The notes beneath the pieces were generated by a model, which was not told the DNA's origin, did no database searches, and saw nothing but the letters and a program-made list of their open reading frames with translations. Shown here one piece after another: positions 19,115 to 28,319 of a stretch of DNA of 64,000 bases; position 1 is the first letter of the stretch; every line of letters starts with the position of its first letter. The stretch is from Agapetus fuscipes (Eukaryota > Arthropoda > Insecta > Trichoptera > Glossosomatidae): positions 15,974,524-16,038,523 of the forward strand of contig OX637343.1 of NCBI GenBank assembly GCA_951799405.1. Direction: 5' to 3'. The translations under genes and the position numbers were made by a program.

Positions 19115-19245
19115 CTGTCTTAGAAATGTGACGTACGGACTGCGCGCATCCTGATTGGCTGGCGGCAAGATGCGTAAAATCTACCAGACAGGAGAGCGTA
19201 TATAACACAAGCAAAATGCATTCAGTCGTCAGTTGATGGCGTGCC
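19115..19245 (+). promoter_or_regulatory. Promoter-like segment facing the exon array
   Basis: TGACGT (CRE-like) at 19129, an inverted CCAAT (GATTGGCT) at 19153, TATATAAC at 19199 and TTCAGTCGTCAGT (arthropod initiator-like) at 19221, in promoter order and spacing. It points plus-ward into the 131-bp array and antisense to neuroligin. It could equally be the core of an unrecognised LTR. Confidence 0.4.
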
Positions 19246-19281
19246 TTTCTGGCGTCCGGAGCATCTTATAAGATTGTAATA

Positions 19282-20137
19282 CAGCAGCGTGACACTGCTC
19301 TTGTCTCCACCGAACAGCTCTATGTTATGCTGCACCCAGTGCATATGTTACCTGGGACAACAGTTGGTGATATCATAAGGAAGTTGATGCAGGCCGCCCC
19401 CGAGCCGTGGCCCAGCAGCGTGACACTGCTCTTGTCTCCACCAAACAGTTCTATGTTTTGCTGCACCCAGTGCATATGTTACCTGGGACAACAGTTGGTG
19501 ATATCATGAGGAAGTTGATGCAGGCCACCCCCGAGCCGTGGCCCAGCAGCGTGACACTGCTCTTGTCTCCACCGAACAGTTCTATGTTTTGTTGCATCCA
19601 GTGCATATGTTACCTGGGACAACAGTTGGTGATATCATGAGGAAGTTGATGCAGGCCGCCCCCGAGCCGTGGCCCAGCAGCGTGACACTGCTCTTGTCTC
19701 CACCAAACAGTTCTATGTTTTGCTGCACCCAGTGCATATCTTACCCGGGACAACAGTTGGTGATATCATGAGGAAGTTGATGCAGGCCGCCCCCGAGCCG
19801 TGGCCCAGCAGCGTGACACTGCTCTTGTCTCCACCGAACAGTTCTATGTTTTGCTGCACCCAGTGCATATGTTACCTGGGACAACAGTTGGTGATATCAT
19901 GAGGAAGTTGATGCAGGCCGCCCCCGAGCCGTGGCCCAGCAGCGTGACACTGCTCTTGTCTCCACCGAACAGTTCTATGTTCTGCTGCATCCAGTGCATA
20001 TGTTACCTGGGACAACAGTTGGTGATATCATGAGGAAGTTGATGCAGGCCGCCCCCGAGCCGTGGCCCAGCAGCGTGACACTGCTCTTGTCTCCACCAAA
20101 CAGTTCTATGTTCTGCTGCACCCAGTGCAGGGCGGCT
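19282..20137. repeat. 131-bp tandem array derived from neuroligin exon
   Basis: Copies of the exon/intron boundary fall at 19352, 19483, 19614, 19745, 19876 and 20007, exactly 131 bp apart, with a partial unit from 19282. On the minus strand each unit holds the exon's last about 115 bases (WVQQNIELFGGDKSSVTLLG through SPTVVPG) plus the donor GTAACATATG, which runs straight into the next CACTGG(G/A)TGCAG. The copy at 20007 is the one continuous with the true exon; the rest lie in the intron. Units differ at few positions, so the array is young. One unit (19745) reads GTAAGA instead of GTAACA. Confidence 0.95.
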
Positions 20138-20207
20138 ATCTGGTCCATCAGCCCGTAGTTGGCCACGCGCGCCTTCAGGTGCGGAGTCGGGTTGGCGTTC
20201 AGGAAAC
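20007..20207 (-). CDS. Nlg: Neuroligin exon with degenerate nucleophile elbow
   Basis: A 201-bp exon, phase 1 at both ends: acceptor TTGTTGTTGCAG (20208 upward), donor CAG/GTAACATATG (20006 downward). It encodes FLNANPTPHLKARVANYGLM, DQIAALHWVQQNIELFGGDK and SSVTLLGHGSGAACINFLMI ending SPTVVPG. In true esterases the elbow is G-x-S-x-G with a serine nucleophile. Here it is G-H-G-S-G, with Gly at the nucleophile position, as in neuroligins. Upstream it completes LFG-FLNANP with the 20901 exon. If the first donor were skipped, translation would hit an in-frame TAG about 30 bases on, inside the first repeat unit. Normal protein therefore needs use of the 20006 donor rather than one of its five copies. 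Confidence 0.93.
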
Positions 20208-20900
20208 CTGCAACAACAAATACCATTTTGAAATAATGAAAAATATGTTAAATTCAGAATCATTTGCTTGATTTTTGGTTCCGGGTTTGGACCGTGGTCC
20301 ATAGATTTGCTTCTTTTCTTATTTTTTATTTTTCTTCTTTCTTGATAATTCAAAACCCGGAACTAAAAAATCAAGCATCTTAATCCGGCCATGAAAGCCT
20401 TAAAATCAGAATCATTTGTTACAAAATAAACATAAGTCTAGCTATTTGATAAGACAGGGAAGATTATGATATTGAAATTTTGAAACAATAGAAAATACTA
20501 GTCAATCTATTGAAACTATTTGTAAATGCATGTATAAATTTCCCAATCTTGTTGTTTTTTTTTAAATTTAATTCATTATGTAATGCCACATTAGAAAAAA
20601 ATAGATCTTGGCTTCACATACATGAGTTATCCTGAATGTTGTACAAAAATGAAAACCTACAAACAAATGTACAAACTTTTTTATCCTCTAATGTTATTTA
20701 ACTCTTTATACTTTCAAAGACTCTAAAATTCATGAAGTTAATTAAATTCAAAAAAAGATTTACAAAAACATGACATTTTTTAGACACTGATTCAATTTTG
20801 AGGCACGTTATGTCTTAACCCAAGTAAAGCCTTACCTTTAAGTGATCAAAAAGTATAAATCATGTTTTCGTACACTATGAATAATAATTCGTTATCTTAC
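20208..20900 (-). other. Nlg: Neuroligin intron, 693 bp
   Basis: AT-rich, no repeat recognised. An imperfect inverted pair (TTGATTTTTGGTTCCGGG at 20269 and CCCGGAACTAAAAAATCAAG at 20355) can form a hairpin of about 18 bp. Confidence 0.8.
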
Positions 20901-21050
20901 CAAAAAGTCCCAGTCGATAGTTGATGGTGATGACCACCATATCAGCATAGCTGGCCAGGACAGAGCCATCGTAAGGGTTCCCAGAGTTCCACTCGAAGGA
21001 TTCTCCATGGATGTACATCAGAACTGGATGCTTAACATCACGCTGTCCAT
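20901..21050 (-). CDS. Nlg: Neuroligin exon, esterase-like domain N-part
   Basis: A 150-bp exon with acceptor TTGTTTCAG (21051 upward) and donor TTTTTG/GTAAGATAAC (20900 downward). It encodes GQRDVKHPVLMYIHGESFEW, NSGNPYDGSVLASYADMVVI and TINYRLGLFG, the conserved HGESFEW and INYRLG blocks of neuroligins (oxyanion-hole region of the alpha/beta-hydrolase fold). It begins and ends in partial codons that fit neuroligin order. The preceding exon must lie upstream (higher coordinates) and was not found within the remaining 43 kb, implying a very long intron. Confidence 0.92.
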
Positions 21051-21132
21051 CTGAAACAAGGAAACGGAAAGGGTAAGAACATGAATTTTGAAATCTGTTA
21101 TTTTTTGTGTCTCGTCACGTTGACAATCACTT

Positions 21133-21231
21133 CCCAAGTAACCTTTTAGGTTTTAAAAAGGTTACAAAAACGTCCCAGAACCTTTTTTAAACCTTTTTGT
21201 AACCTTTTTAAAACCTAAAAGGTTACTTGGA
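21133..21231. mobile_element. Palindromic MITE, CCCAAGTAACC ends
   Basis: A 98-bp near-perfect palindrome: CCAAGTAACCTTTTAGGTTT and the complement at the right end, with AACCTTTTT-rich arms. It shares termini with the 3.4-kb element at 40310. Confidence 0.85.
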
Positions 21232-21244
21232 TTGAACGTAACAG

Positions 21245-21375
21245 TGGCGAAGGGTGCCATACAAGCCAATTCCCATCGGTTTCCCGTTTAAAATGAGAGA
21301 AAAATTATAATAAAGTAGACTGCATGGTTTCAAGAGGGGAAAAATGCGTATTGTTTCTTTGGTTTTAAATGTATT
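21245..21375 (+). mobile_element. hAT-MITE fragment
   Basis: CAGTGGCGAAGGGTGCCATA and AGTAGACTGCATGGTTT match the right half of the MITE at 55358 (complement). The other end is missing. Confidence 0.7.
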
Positions 21376-21394
21376 TTTTTAATATTTTTCAGGG

Positions 21395-21530
21395 TTTGGT
21401 GGTTTACACAGTGAAAGTCCATTGTATATTAATTAAATAAATACACTGTTTTAATTCACTTATTATTTTATTTTAAATATGTCAAACGTTTTCGCCTAAA
21501 AAGGCATCCTCAGGACAATGACCAAGATTT
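21395..21530. mobile_element. Foldback/Penelope-like terminal fragment
   Basis: GGTTTACACAGTGAAAGTCC, TTTTAATTCACTTATTATTT and then the complement of a hammerhead-like core. The same order of parts is seen at 16440-16570. Confidence 0.5.
21478..21520 (-). ncRNA. Hammerhead-ribozyme-like motif
   Basis: Minus strand: TTGTC, CTGAGGA (CUGANGA), helix GCCT/AGGC with TTTT-type loop, GAAA, ACGTTT, GACA. GUC/GAC flanks pair as a short stem I and AACGTT is self-complementary. All invariant core bases (CUGANGA, GAAA) are kept. Confidence 0.55.
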
Positions 21531-22085
21531 TTTTACTCATTCATATAATAATTAATCTTCCATAGATCGATTGTTTATTGGAAAATTAAGGCTGATATAA
21601 TTTAAAAATACTTGTATGAAATGAGAGACTTTAAGAAGAATATGCAACATAATATTGCAAGATGTACAAATTTACCGCATGTAATTTAAAAAGCAAAACG
21701 ACAATTATTTAATCTCACTCGCAAAAAAAAAACATGTAGGTACATTTTTAATTTTGCAAAAAACAAATTTAAAACAAAAATCACCCATTCTAAATTTGAA
21801 TCGGGAGCTGCCGCGTTCGAAACGGAAAAGGACGGTAAAATCTACCGGTGAAATTAAGTTATTACATAAATTTAGCGCTATCGGGGCGGTTAAAATTTTT
21901 CCCCGTCGCACACAAATACATATTGCTGACCATAAATTTGAAAACGTGGGGTTTAAAGCAATTCGGTCTGCGGTAGCTGCAATAGTAATTTATATGTGAG
22001 ACTGGTTGGGGTTGAACCACCCCCGGGCATATTATTGTTCAGATGTTCCACCCATCTAGTGTAAAACCGAACAAAGTAAGTTGTA
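21531..22085. other. Sequence without recognised feature
   Basis: A slightly GC-richer patch at 21780-21990 is open in one frame (begins MQKTNLKQKSPILNLN) but has no recognised motif. Confidence 0.45.
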
Positions 22086-22091
22086 AGTTTT

Positions 22092-22590
22092 GTTTTTAAG
22101 AAACCCTGTGCGGGAGACTCTAGATTCAAGAAATTTTAGGGGTCTATGACACTTTATAATAATAATAATAGGATGATTTATTTGGTGAGCGCTGTTTTTG
22201 TGTGTATCACACCTCAAGAACCCTGTGCAAGCTTGGTCGTCGCTGTAGAAAGCACCAATTCTCAAGCAAGACCCAGTTGTTGTATGGTTGGATGAACCTT
22301 TTCAGTGACCGTTCTTTGGTAAAGGTGTATGAATTTTTCAACCCAGCGAAAATCACATTTGGAAATATAAATGGTATATTTTTGTGCTCCGCTGGGATTT
22401 GAATCCACAACCTTACATTTACGAGTCCGAAGTGTTACCACTGGACTACGGACCGGTCCAAAAGACTTGTTGTAGTACCGCAGAGGTGTTGGTGTTGTGG
22501 CAGCTGATGTCCTTATCAAGTTGCAGGGACGTTAGCTGCGCAGTGCTGGGGTGTGTGTTGCATCGCTTTGTTTTGAGACACTCAAAGAAA
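22092..22590 (-). mobile_element. LINE-J 3' end split by a SINE
   Basis: Minus strand: CAAAACAAAGCGATGCAACA and CACCAACACCTCTGCGGTAC (22590-22460), interruption by SINE-1, then GTGTCATAGACCCC...GGGAGTCTCCCGCACAGGG and an A-run (22154-22092). Confidence 0.75.
22155..22457 (-). mobile_element. SINE-1 copy with tail B
   Basis: Minus strand: GACCGGTCCGTAGTCCAGTG (A box), GGTTGTGGATTCAAATCCC (B box), GGAGCACAAAAATATACC, the body to GACGACCAAGCTTGC, then the tail-B module GAGGTGTGATACACACAAAA, AGCGCTCACCAAATAAATC and (ATT)n. It is inserted in the LINE-J 3' end, with AAGT on both sides as a possible duplication. Confidence 0.85.
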
Positions 22591-22835
22591 TATTTGAATT
22601 AATTACACTAATTATTTAAAAAGTCGAACACATTATTGGTTTGATCTTGAATGTGTAATTAATTATTTAAAAATATGTGACTAATGTATATGATCGGATT
22701 ATTTAGATTCTTACTTATAAAATGGTTGGTTTTTTTAATTGTAATTGTGTCTATTTGACTGTAACCCCCATTTTTAACATTAATTGTGATTATACTTGCA
22801 TATTGGACTAATTTCTTTCATATAACCTAACAAGT

Positions 22836-23225
22836 TGGACCGGTCCGTAGTCCGTAGTGGCAACACTTCGGACTCGTAAATGGAAGGTTGTGGATTCGGA
22901 TCCCGGCGGAGCACAAAAATATACCATTAATATTTCGAATGTGCTCTTCGCTGGATTGAAATATTCATAAACCTTTACCAATGACCGGTCACCAAAAGTC
23001 CATCCAGCCTTACAGCAACTGGGTCTTGCTTGAGTATTGGCGCTTTGTAGCGACGACCAAGCTCGTACACCTCTTCGGCACTACAACAAGTGTCATAGAC
23101 CCCTAGGATCTTTAGAATCTAGGGAGTCTCCCGCAGAGGATTTCTTAAAAAAAAAAAAAAAAGTGTCATCGTCCTCTAGAGTCTGAAATCTAGGGAGTTT
23201 CCCGCACAGGATTTAAAAAAAAAAA
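22836..23225 (+). mobile_element. SINE-1 copy with tail A, tail duplicated
   Basis: Complete head (GGACCGGTCCGTAGTCCGTA; GGTTGTGGATTCGGATCCC) and body. From CACCTCTTCGGCACTACAAC to AGGGAGTCTCCCGC and the A-run it is the same sequence as the 3' end of LINE-J (25548, 53285). A second partial tail with its own A-run follows at 23163. Confidence 0.85.
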
Positions 23226-23229
23226 CACA

Positions 23230-23880
23230 CACACATACACCAAAACACATTTAATTGTTTATTTCATTAAAAATGAGTCAAAATATTTTTTTATCCCTAA
23301 CAATAATACATTTTAAATCTTATATTTGTGTAAAAATTTGTCAATTATTATTTTTGTAAAAAAAAATTTTTTTTTTAAATTAACAAAAGAAAATTAAAAA
23401 AATAAATAAAAGTGAATTAAATCTTAGCTTTTCCTATTGAATTTATACAAAAAAAAAATACAATATAGGTGTTCAGGAGAAAGTTCCAAACAAAGGGCGA
23501 GGCTATGATCGGGCGCAGAAAATAATGCTTGTATGACTTTTGTATTCATACTTGATCTCCAACTGGGCCGTGTGGATTGTCTGGTGCGCAGCAGTAAATC
23601 TGGAGCGAGTGCAGAAGCCGCCGGAAGCTGGGAAGATTTAAGGCGAGTGGCTCGTCCATTGTCCGGGAAAGTCTTTGGCCGTAATGTGGAGGAGAATGGA
23701 TGTCGGCATGATGCACCGCCGGGCTGACTGTTTTTGTGAAGTGAAGCATTTGAAAGGAAGAATCTATGAGAAGCGGATTATGTCCAACTCATTAGTCATC
23801 CGAAAGAACACTAATGACTTGAAGGTTTTCACTTGCATAGGTGGAGTTTCAATAGTTAAGGTTAATTGAAGCTGAAATTT
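23230..23880. other. Intergenic or intron sequence, no gene recognised
   Basis: AT-rich to 23460, then a GC-richer 300 bp (CGGGCGCAGAAA, AGCCGCCGGAAGCTGGG) with short ORFs on both strands and no motif. Confidence 0.45.
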
Positions 23881-23884
23881 TAAT

Positions 23885-23914
23885 TAGATTTTGTAGGGTT
23901 TGTGTATTCACACA

Positions 23915-23950
<36 letters not shown>

Positions 23951-24420
23951 CTGAAACGTAGTTTTATTTTCACAATATTATTTTATACCTTTAGCACTTT
24001 CGACCTTCAATACTCAGGTCATTATCAAAAGTGATGTATGTCATTTTGTTAAGTATGTAATTTTAATTTGACATACCGCTCTCTCAGTTCTTGTTTATCG
24101 TATACGCCAATCTTGTCAAATATGACTTTTTCATGCAGTTGTCTTATGAATCAAATTCTACACAATCTGAGCTAAGAAAAACCGTAAAACTCGATAATGT
24201 GAGAGTTCTTTTGAATATTTTTAAAATAAATTTCTTGTTTTCATAAGACACATTGGTCCAGTGCACATGCAAACATTGCTCATGTAAAATTTTCTCAATG
24301 CATATACGATAAACAAGAACTGAAGCAGCGATACATCACTCTTGATTTTGACCTGAGTATTGAAGGTCGAAAGTGCTAGAGGTATAAAATAATATTGTGA
24401 AAATAAAACTACGTTTTAGA
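23885..24420. mobile_element. Foldback element with MITE-K inside
   Basis: The 100-bp arm at 23953-24050 (ACGTAGTTTTATTTTCACAA; CACTTTCGACCTTCAATACT) is inverted at 24326-24417. Between them sits a complete MITE-K. Left of the arm is a run of more than 30 T's. Confidence 0.75.
24066..24330. mobile_element. MITE-K copy
   Basis: Ends CTCTCAGTTCTTGTTTATCG and, inverted, CGATAAACAAGAACTG. The interior blocks TTCTACACAATCTGAGCTAA and ACACATTGGTCCAGTGCACA mark this family. Confidence 0.75.
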
Positions 24421-24424
24421 AAAA

Positions 24425-25545
24425 AATACAAAAACGTAGGCATCTCCCTCTAGGTATCTACAAACCTACTGGGTATCTATCTACACACCGTCTAGGTATC
24501 TATCGACACACGTAGAAGATAAACGTCGGTGTTTGGTCTTCAGAGCACGGAATCAATCAGCGGAAATCCGCCGACAATTTTAATTTAAAGGCCCGGAAAA
24601 GAAATGGCCTCGCATTAGGGCTACGACGGATGCTACGAGCCTCTACGAACGGAAAGGCTCTACGCGGGGTAAATTTAAAATTTATTCCCGGTACGCAAGC
24701 AATTAAAAGTCGAAAGATTTTTCTTCTCTGCGGTGTGAATGGAGCAGATATAAATCAAATGTTATTTTTAGAAGCTGTAAGAAACTTTCGTATCTAGGTC
24801 GAATCGATTGCTCAAAATTGTTGAAATGATTTTTTTGTTCAGTTCCTTGACCTTAACGTTGTCACAAACAATGTAAGAGAATACCTTAAGAAAAGGTTGA
24901 AATAACCCTTAATACAATATTTTTCTTCTTCTTTTGCCTCTGCAATGAAAATTGACAATCATAAATGCAATTAGCACCCTCGATAATGCGGCACTTAATT
25001 GGAATTTTGTGCTTTTGCCAAACCTCTGTTTCAAGTTTTTCAACCAAGATGTTCTCCTTCGACCTGAAGCTCATATTTTTTCTATTTTTCCCTATATAAC
25101 GAGACACAGAAGTAAATTCATCTCATTTCTCATTATGTGGCCGAAATAAACCAGTTTTTGACTTTTAATGGACATCAGAAGCTTGTCTCTGATATTTAAA
25201 TGGAAAAAACCTCATAATTTGTGACTCGATTTATCCAGTAAAAAAAAAGAACAACGTCAGTATTGTAGCTTATACACACATTTTTTGTTTACGCAATAGT
25301 TGAATATTTTCACAATGTTCTATATTCTGGGTAGATACATTAAATAAACGTACCCATAGAATGATTCCAGCATCCACTAAAATGCGTTTAATATAGATTT
25401 ATTTATTGAGTGTCCCTCTGTGAGATGCAGGAGCGAAAACTTATGTTTTTTTTTCATATACGGCCCAAGTTAACCAGTTTTTTGCCTTTTGATATTTCAA
25501 ACCACTTCGACCTTCCAGCGACTAGGCGTACTATACAGAGCTCGT
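24425..25545. other. Sequence without recognised gene
   Basis: A short local repeat (CTAGGTATCTATCGACACAC type) lies at 24447-24515. The rest is AT-rich with no convincing ORF or repeat. Confidence 0.45.
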
Positions 25546-25547
25546 AG

Positions 25548-26205
25548 ATTTTTTACTTCAGCCCAACTGCTGACTCTATATAAATCTCAAATTCGTCCAA
25601 TTATAGAGTAAAGCAGTCATCTTTGGTCCGGTATACAGAAGAGGCTGTATGACGAACTTGATTCTGTGCAAAGAAGAGTGGTGAAGCTGATTGATGATCC
25701 CATTCTCACAGCCAACCTACATTCTCTTGAGCACAGAAGTAAAGTTGAAATGATCAGTCTCTTCTATTGGTACTACAATGGCATCTGCTCTGATGAAATA
25801 TCCTCACTTATACCCCCTCCTCTCGTCACGACAAGGACAACTCGTAGAACGGCTCACATCTAACCATTTGCAGTCGATATCATAACTATGAGAACTTGGT
25901 GTTTTCACGACTCATTCCTTTGCCAAACTGCCCGTTTATGGAATGAGTTACCGGTATCTGTGTTTCCATCCCAATTTAACCTTGCCCTTTTCAAATCCAA
26001 TATCAATCGCCGTTTCTTCTCAGTGTCTCAAAACAAAACAAAGCAACGCCACACACACCACAGCATTGCGTAGCTAATGGCCCTGCAACCGAACATGGAC
26101 AACTGCAACATCACCAACACCTCTGCGGCACTATAACAAGTGGCATGGACCCTTAGAGTATCTCGAATCTAAGGAGTCTCCCGCATAGGCTTTCTTAAAA
26201 AAAAA
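25548..26205 (+). pseudogene. LINE-J (jockey-like) 3' end, 5'-truncated
   Basis: Frames read QRRVVKLIDDPILTANLHSL, then RTWCFHDSFLCQTARLWNEL, PVSVFPSQFNLALFKSNINR and a stop. The order RRAV-LIDDP ... SF-R-A-LWN-LP ... FK is the C-terminal region of jockey-type reverse transcriptases of insects (established pattern). A TAA interrupts between the two parts and the 5' end is missing. The 3' UTR contains CACCTCTGCGGCACTATAAC and AAGGAGTCTCCCGCATAGGC, then poly(A). This UTR is the tail-A module of SINE-1. Confidence 0.8.
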
Positions 26206-26439
26206 AGTCATACATAAGTTTGGCTCTGATATATACAGGAATGAACCTTTGCATTTGTGACTCAATTCGTCCAAGAAACCAACATCCAACGATAGCCTCA
26301 AATTTCAAAGATAGCTTTTCTGTTGTCGAGACTCTGTGTAAATGTCAACCTTTCACCAAACGCAGACATAACTCTAACTGAAGGTTTCTATAAGTTAGCA
26401 TTGTCAAGTACAATCATTATGACTGAAGTAATAATAAAA

Positions 26440-27050
26440 ATAATAATCTAAGTTGCAAGGATATATTCATTCAAAGCTCTCAGGTGTATGCCCACAAACA
26501 AACACGTGTAGTTCGCGCTTACAAACGCTGATTGTGTACTTACAAATAAAATTCAAGCCTCAAATGAACATAAGCCCCACAACTTTTGCCGACCTTCCCT
26601 GAAACAGGGGTGACACTGGCAAAGTGAATATTTTTTTACAGTATGGGTGGTCAGCCTCATACCAACCTATAAGTCAAGGAATATGAATAATAAATAACAT
26701 TTAAATTTAAAAAATAACAAAACCTTAAAAAGAATCTATACAAAAAAAGTCAAAAAATTATTTTGCAAAAAATGTAGCAAACTAATAAACCAACATTACA
26801 AATCAGCATTGCAGATTAGCCGCCACTTCTTCCTGTCCTTGCATACTTCTTTCATTTCATCCAGAGTCATAACCTTTTTCATACAAGCTCTCCTTTTATT
26901 ATGACTCTGGATATCCCATTCACTCGCTATTTCGAAAATTTGGTCATCCATACCTTTCTCGGTCTTCCTCTTCCACGACATCCATCAATTCTTGCAGCAT
27001 ATACTTTCTTCGTCAGTCTTTCCTCATTCATTCTCTCCAAGTAAAATCCT
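26440..27050 (-). pseudogene. LINE-T 3' end: coding C-terminus plus UTR
   Basis: The minus strand begins MERMNEE (near 27045), then RKTEKGMDDQIFEIASEWDI, CMKKVMTLDEMKEVCKDRKK and WRLICNADL-stop (26799). About 120 bases of AT-rich UTR follow, then the whole high-copy segment (GGTTGGTATGAGGCTGACC ... CAACTTAGATT) and an ATT-type tail at 26440. It shows that the high-copy segment is the 3' UTR of a reverse-transcriptase element. The copy is 5'-truncated and frameshifted near RPRK. Confidence 0.85.
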
Positions 27051-27578
27051 TAAATCCAATATTTATAGTTTACTTAAATCCCCCAAGCAGAAGAGACTTA
27101 TTCACTTATCAGGAGCGCTGCAAAATATGTAAATTCATGCAAATGCCAAAAAATAACATAACATTGACCGGAGTTGAAGAGAAACTTTTACAAAAATAGA
27201 TTATAAGGCTCTTACAAGCGAAACCTCGCAGAAAGTTTTCGCTTGACCCGCGTCCCCTCGCCATTTCAATGGATTCCCAAAATGTATTACTGTCCTATAA
27301 AAATAAGACTTGAAAAGGATACTTCTGGAGTCACGTATGAGGGTAAACATTCAAATTCAAACCATTCGCGGAGAGTACAACCCAGTGTGATACTCCCACA
27401 TATATATTGGTATCTGCTTTATCAAGAAATAGCGTATAAAGATATAAAGTGAATAAAAACCATGTTTTACCATTTAAATTTTTTAAATATTTAAAAAAAT
27501 GGACTTTCACTGTGTTAACAGATCAACTCTAAAGATATAGATTATTTGTAGAAAAATACTCCGGGTATACTTAGCTTT
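27051..27578. other. Sequence without recognised gene
   Basis: A short ORF (27243-27452) has no motif. ATGGACTTTCACTGTGTTAAC at 27500 is a scrap of the foldback-family flank. Confidence 0.45.
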
Positions 27579-27579
27579 A

Positions 27580-27820
27580 TAATCTAATCTCGTCATATTT
27601 AAATTGCAATTTATGTTACATTAAAGATTCACATTGTATGCATTTTCACAAGCAGACACGTATAAGTTCGCGTTTAAACATGCCGCATGTGGACCTACAA
27701 TATAAAAAGCCGAATCTCAAATGAACATACACCCTGCAACTCCTGCCAACCTGCCGACATTGGCAAAGTGAACCATTTTTTTACAGTATGGGTGGTCAGC
27801 CTCATTACAAACGATAAGTG
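27580..27820 (-). mobile_element. LINE-T 3' UTR fragment
   Basis: Minus copy with a deletion over the CCCTGTTTCAGGGAAGG block (27745). Confidence 0.75.
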
Positions 27821-27821
27821 A

Positions 27822-27905
27822 AAGACCACCCCTTACCTGTAAAATTAATAGGTTTTACTCGCCACATGCAACCCCTTCGGGGCGAACGTGGCAAGACGTA
27901 ACCCT
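27822..27905 (+). mobile_element. SINE-2 tail fragment
   Basis: CCTTACCTGTAAAATTAATA, TCGCCACATGCAACCCCTTC, CAAGACGTAACCCTA. Confidence 0.65.
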
Positions 27906-28318
27906 AAATGTGAAGCTTAGAAGCGTTAACGAATCACGTACACAGAAAACAAAATTGAAAAATCATCACTCAATAACTTTAAAAAGTCATCGCGTTAAAT
28001 TGACACTTAGACAGCACTCGGAGCTTTTGAAGCTCCGCGAGTTCAAGGCGAAAGCTCTGTGCGACGTCTCTTTGCGGAATACAGAAGCTTTCATTTGTAT
28101 TCCGGCAGTGGGAAGAAACAGGAAAAAGCTCAAAACACTGGAGTTAACGGGCTGGAATATTGGAGTTTGAAAGTGAGCTTTAAGCTCATATTATTTTCCT
28201 ACTCTACTATATCGCATAGTTTCTAATGTGGAAGCTCTTTCAAGTTGTGAACGTACATTTTTATTGAGATATTTTTAACTCACATACTGAATGTAAATAA
28301 GATGTATGTATCTATTGT
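27906..28318. other. Sequence without recognised gene
   Basis: An 86-codon ORF at 27910-28170 (plus) is rich in Lys/Arg/Leu but shows no motif or repeat link. Confidence 0.4.
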
Positions 28319-28319
28319 C

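Larger units (their letters stand above)
1725..20006 (-). other. Nlg: Neuroligin intron, about 18.3 kb
   Basis: This is the interval between donor GTAACATATG (RC of 19997-20006) and the acceptor at 1725. It is filled by the nested hAT/LTR block, a minisatellite, SINE and LINE fragments, and five further copies of the upstream donor in the 131-bp array. All the transposons here lie inside a host intron. The intact gag gene runs opposite to neuroligin. Confidence 0.85.

Noticed and set aside
19282..20137. CRISPR-like or satellite array
   Set aside because: Units are contiguous without spacers and derive from an exon of a eukaryotic gene.
19327..20271. Series of about 77-codon plus-strand ORFs spaced 131 bp
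   Set aside because: Antisense reading of the neuroligin exon array; the sense strand carries the splice sites and conserved protein.
23533..23869. Overlapping 64 to 67-codon ORFs in a GC-richer patch
   Set aside because: No recognised domain, no splice context and overlapping frames on both strands.
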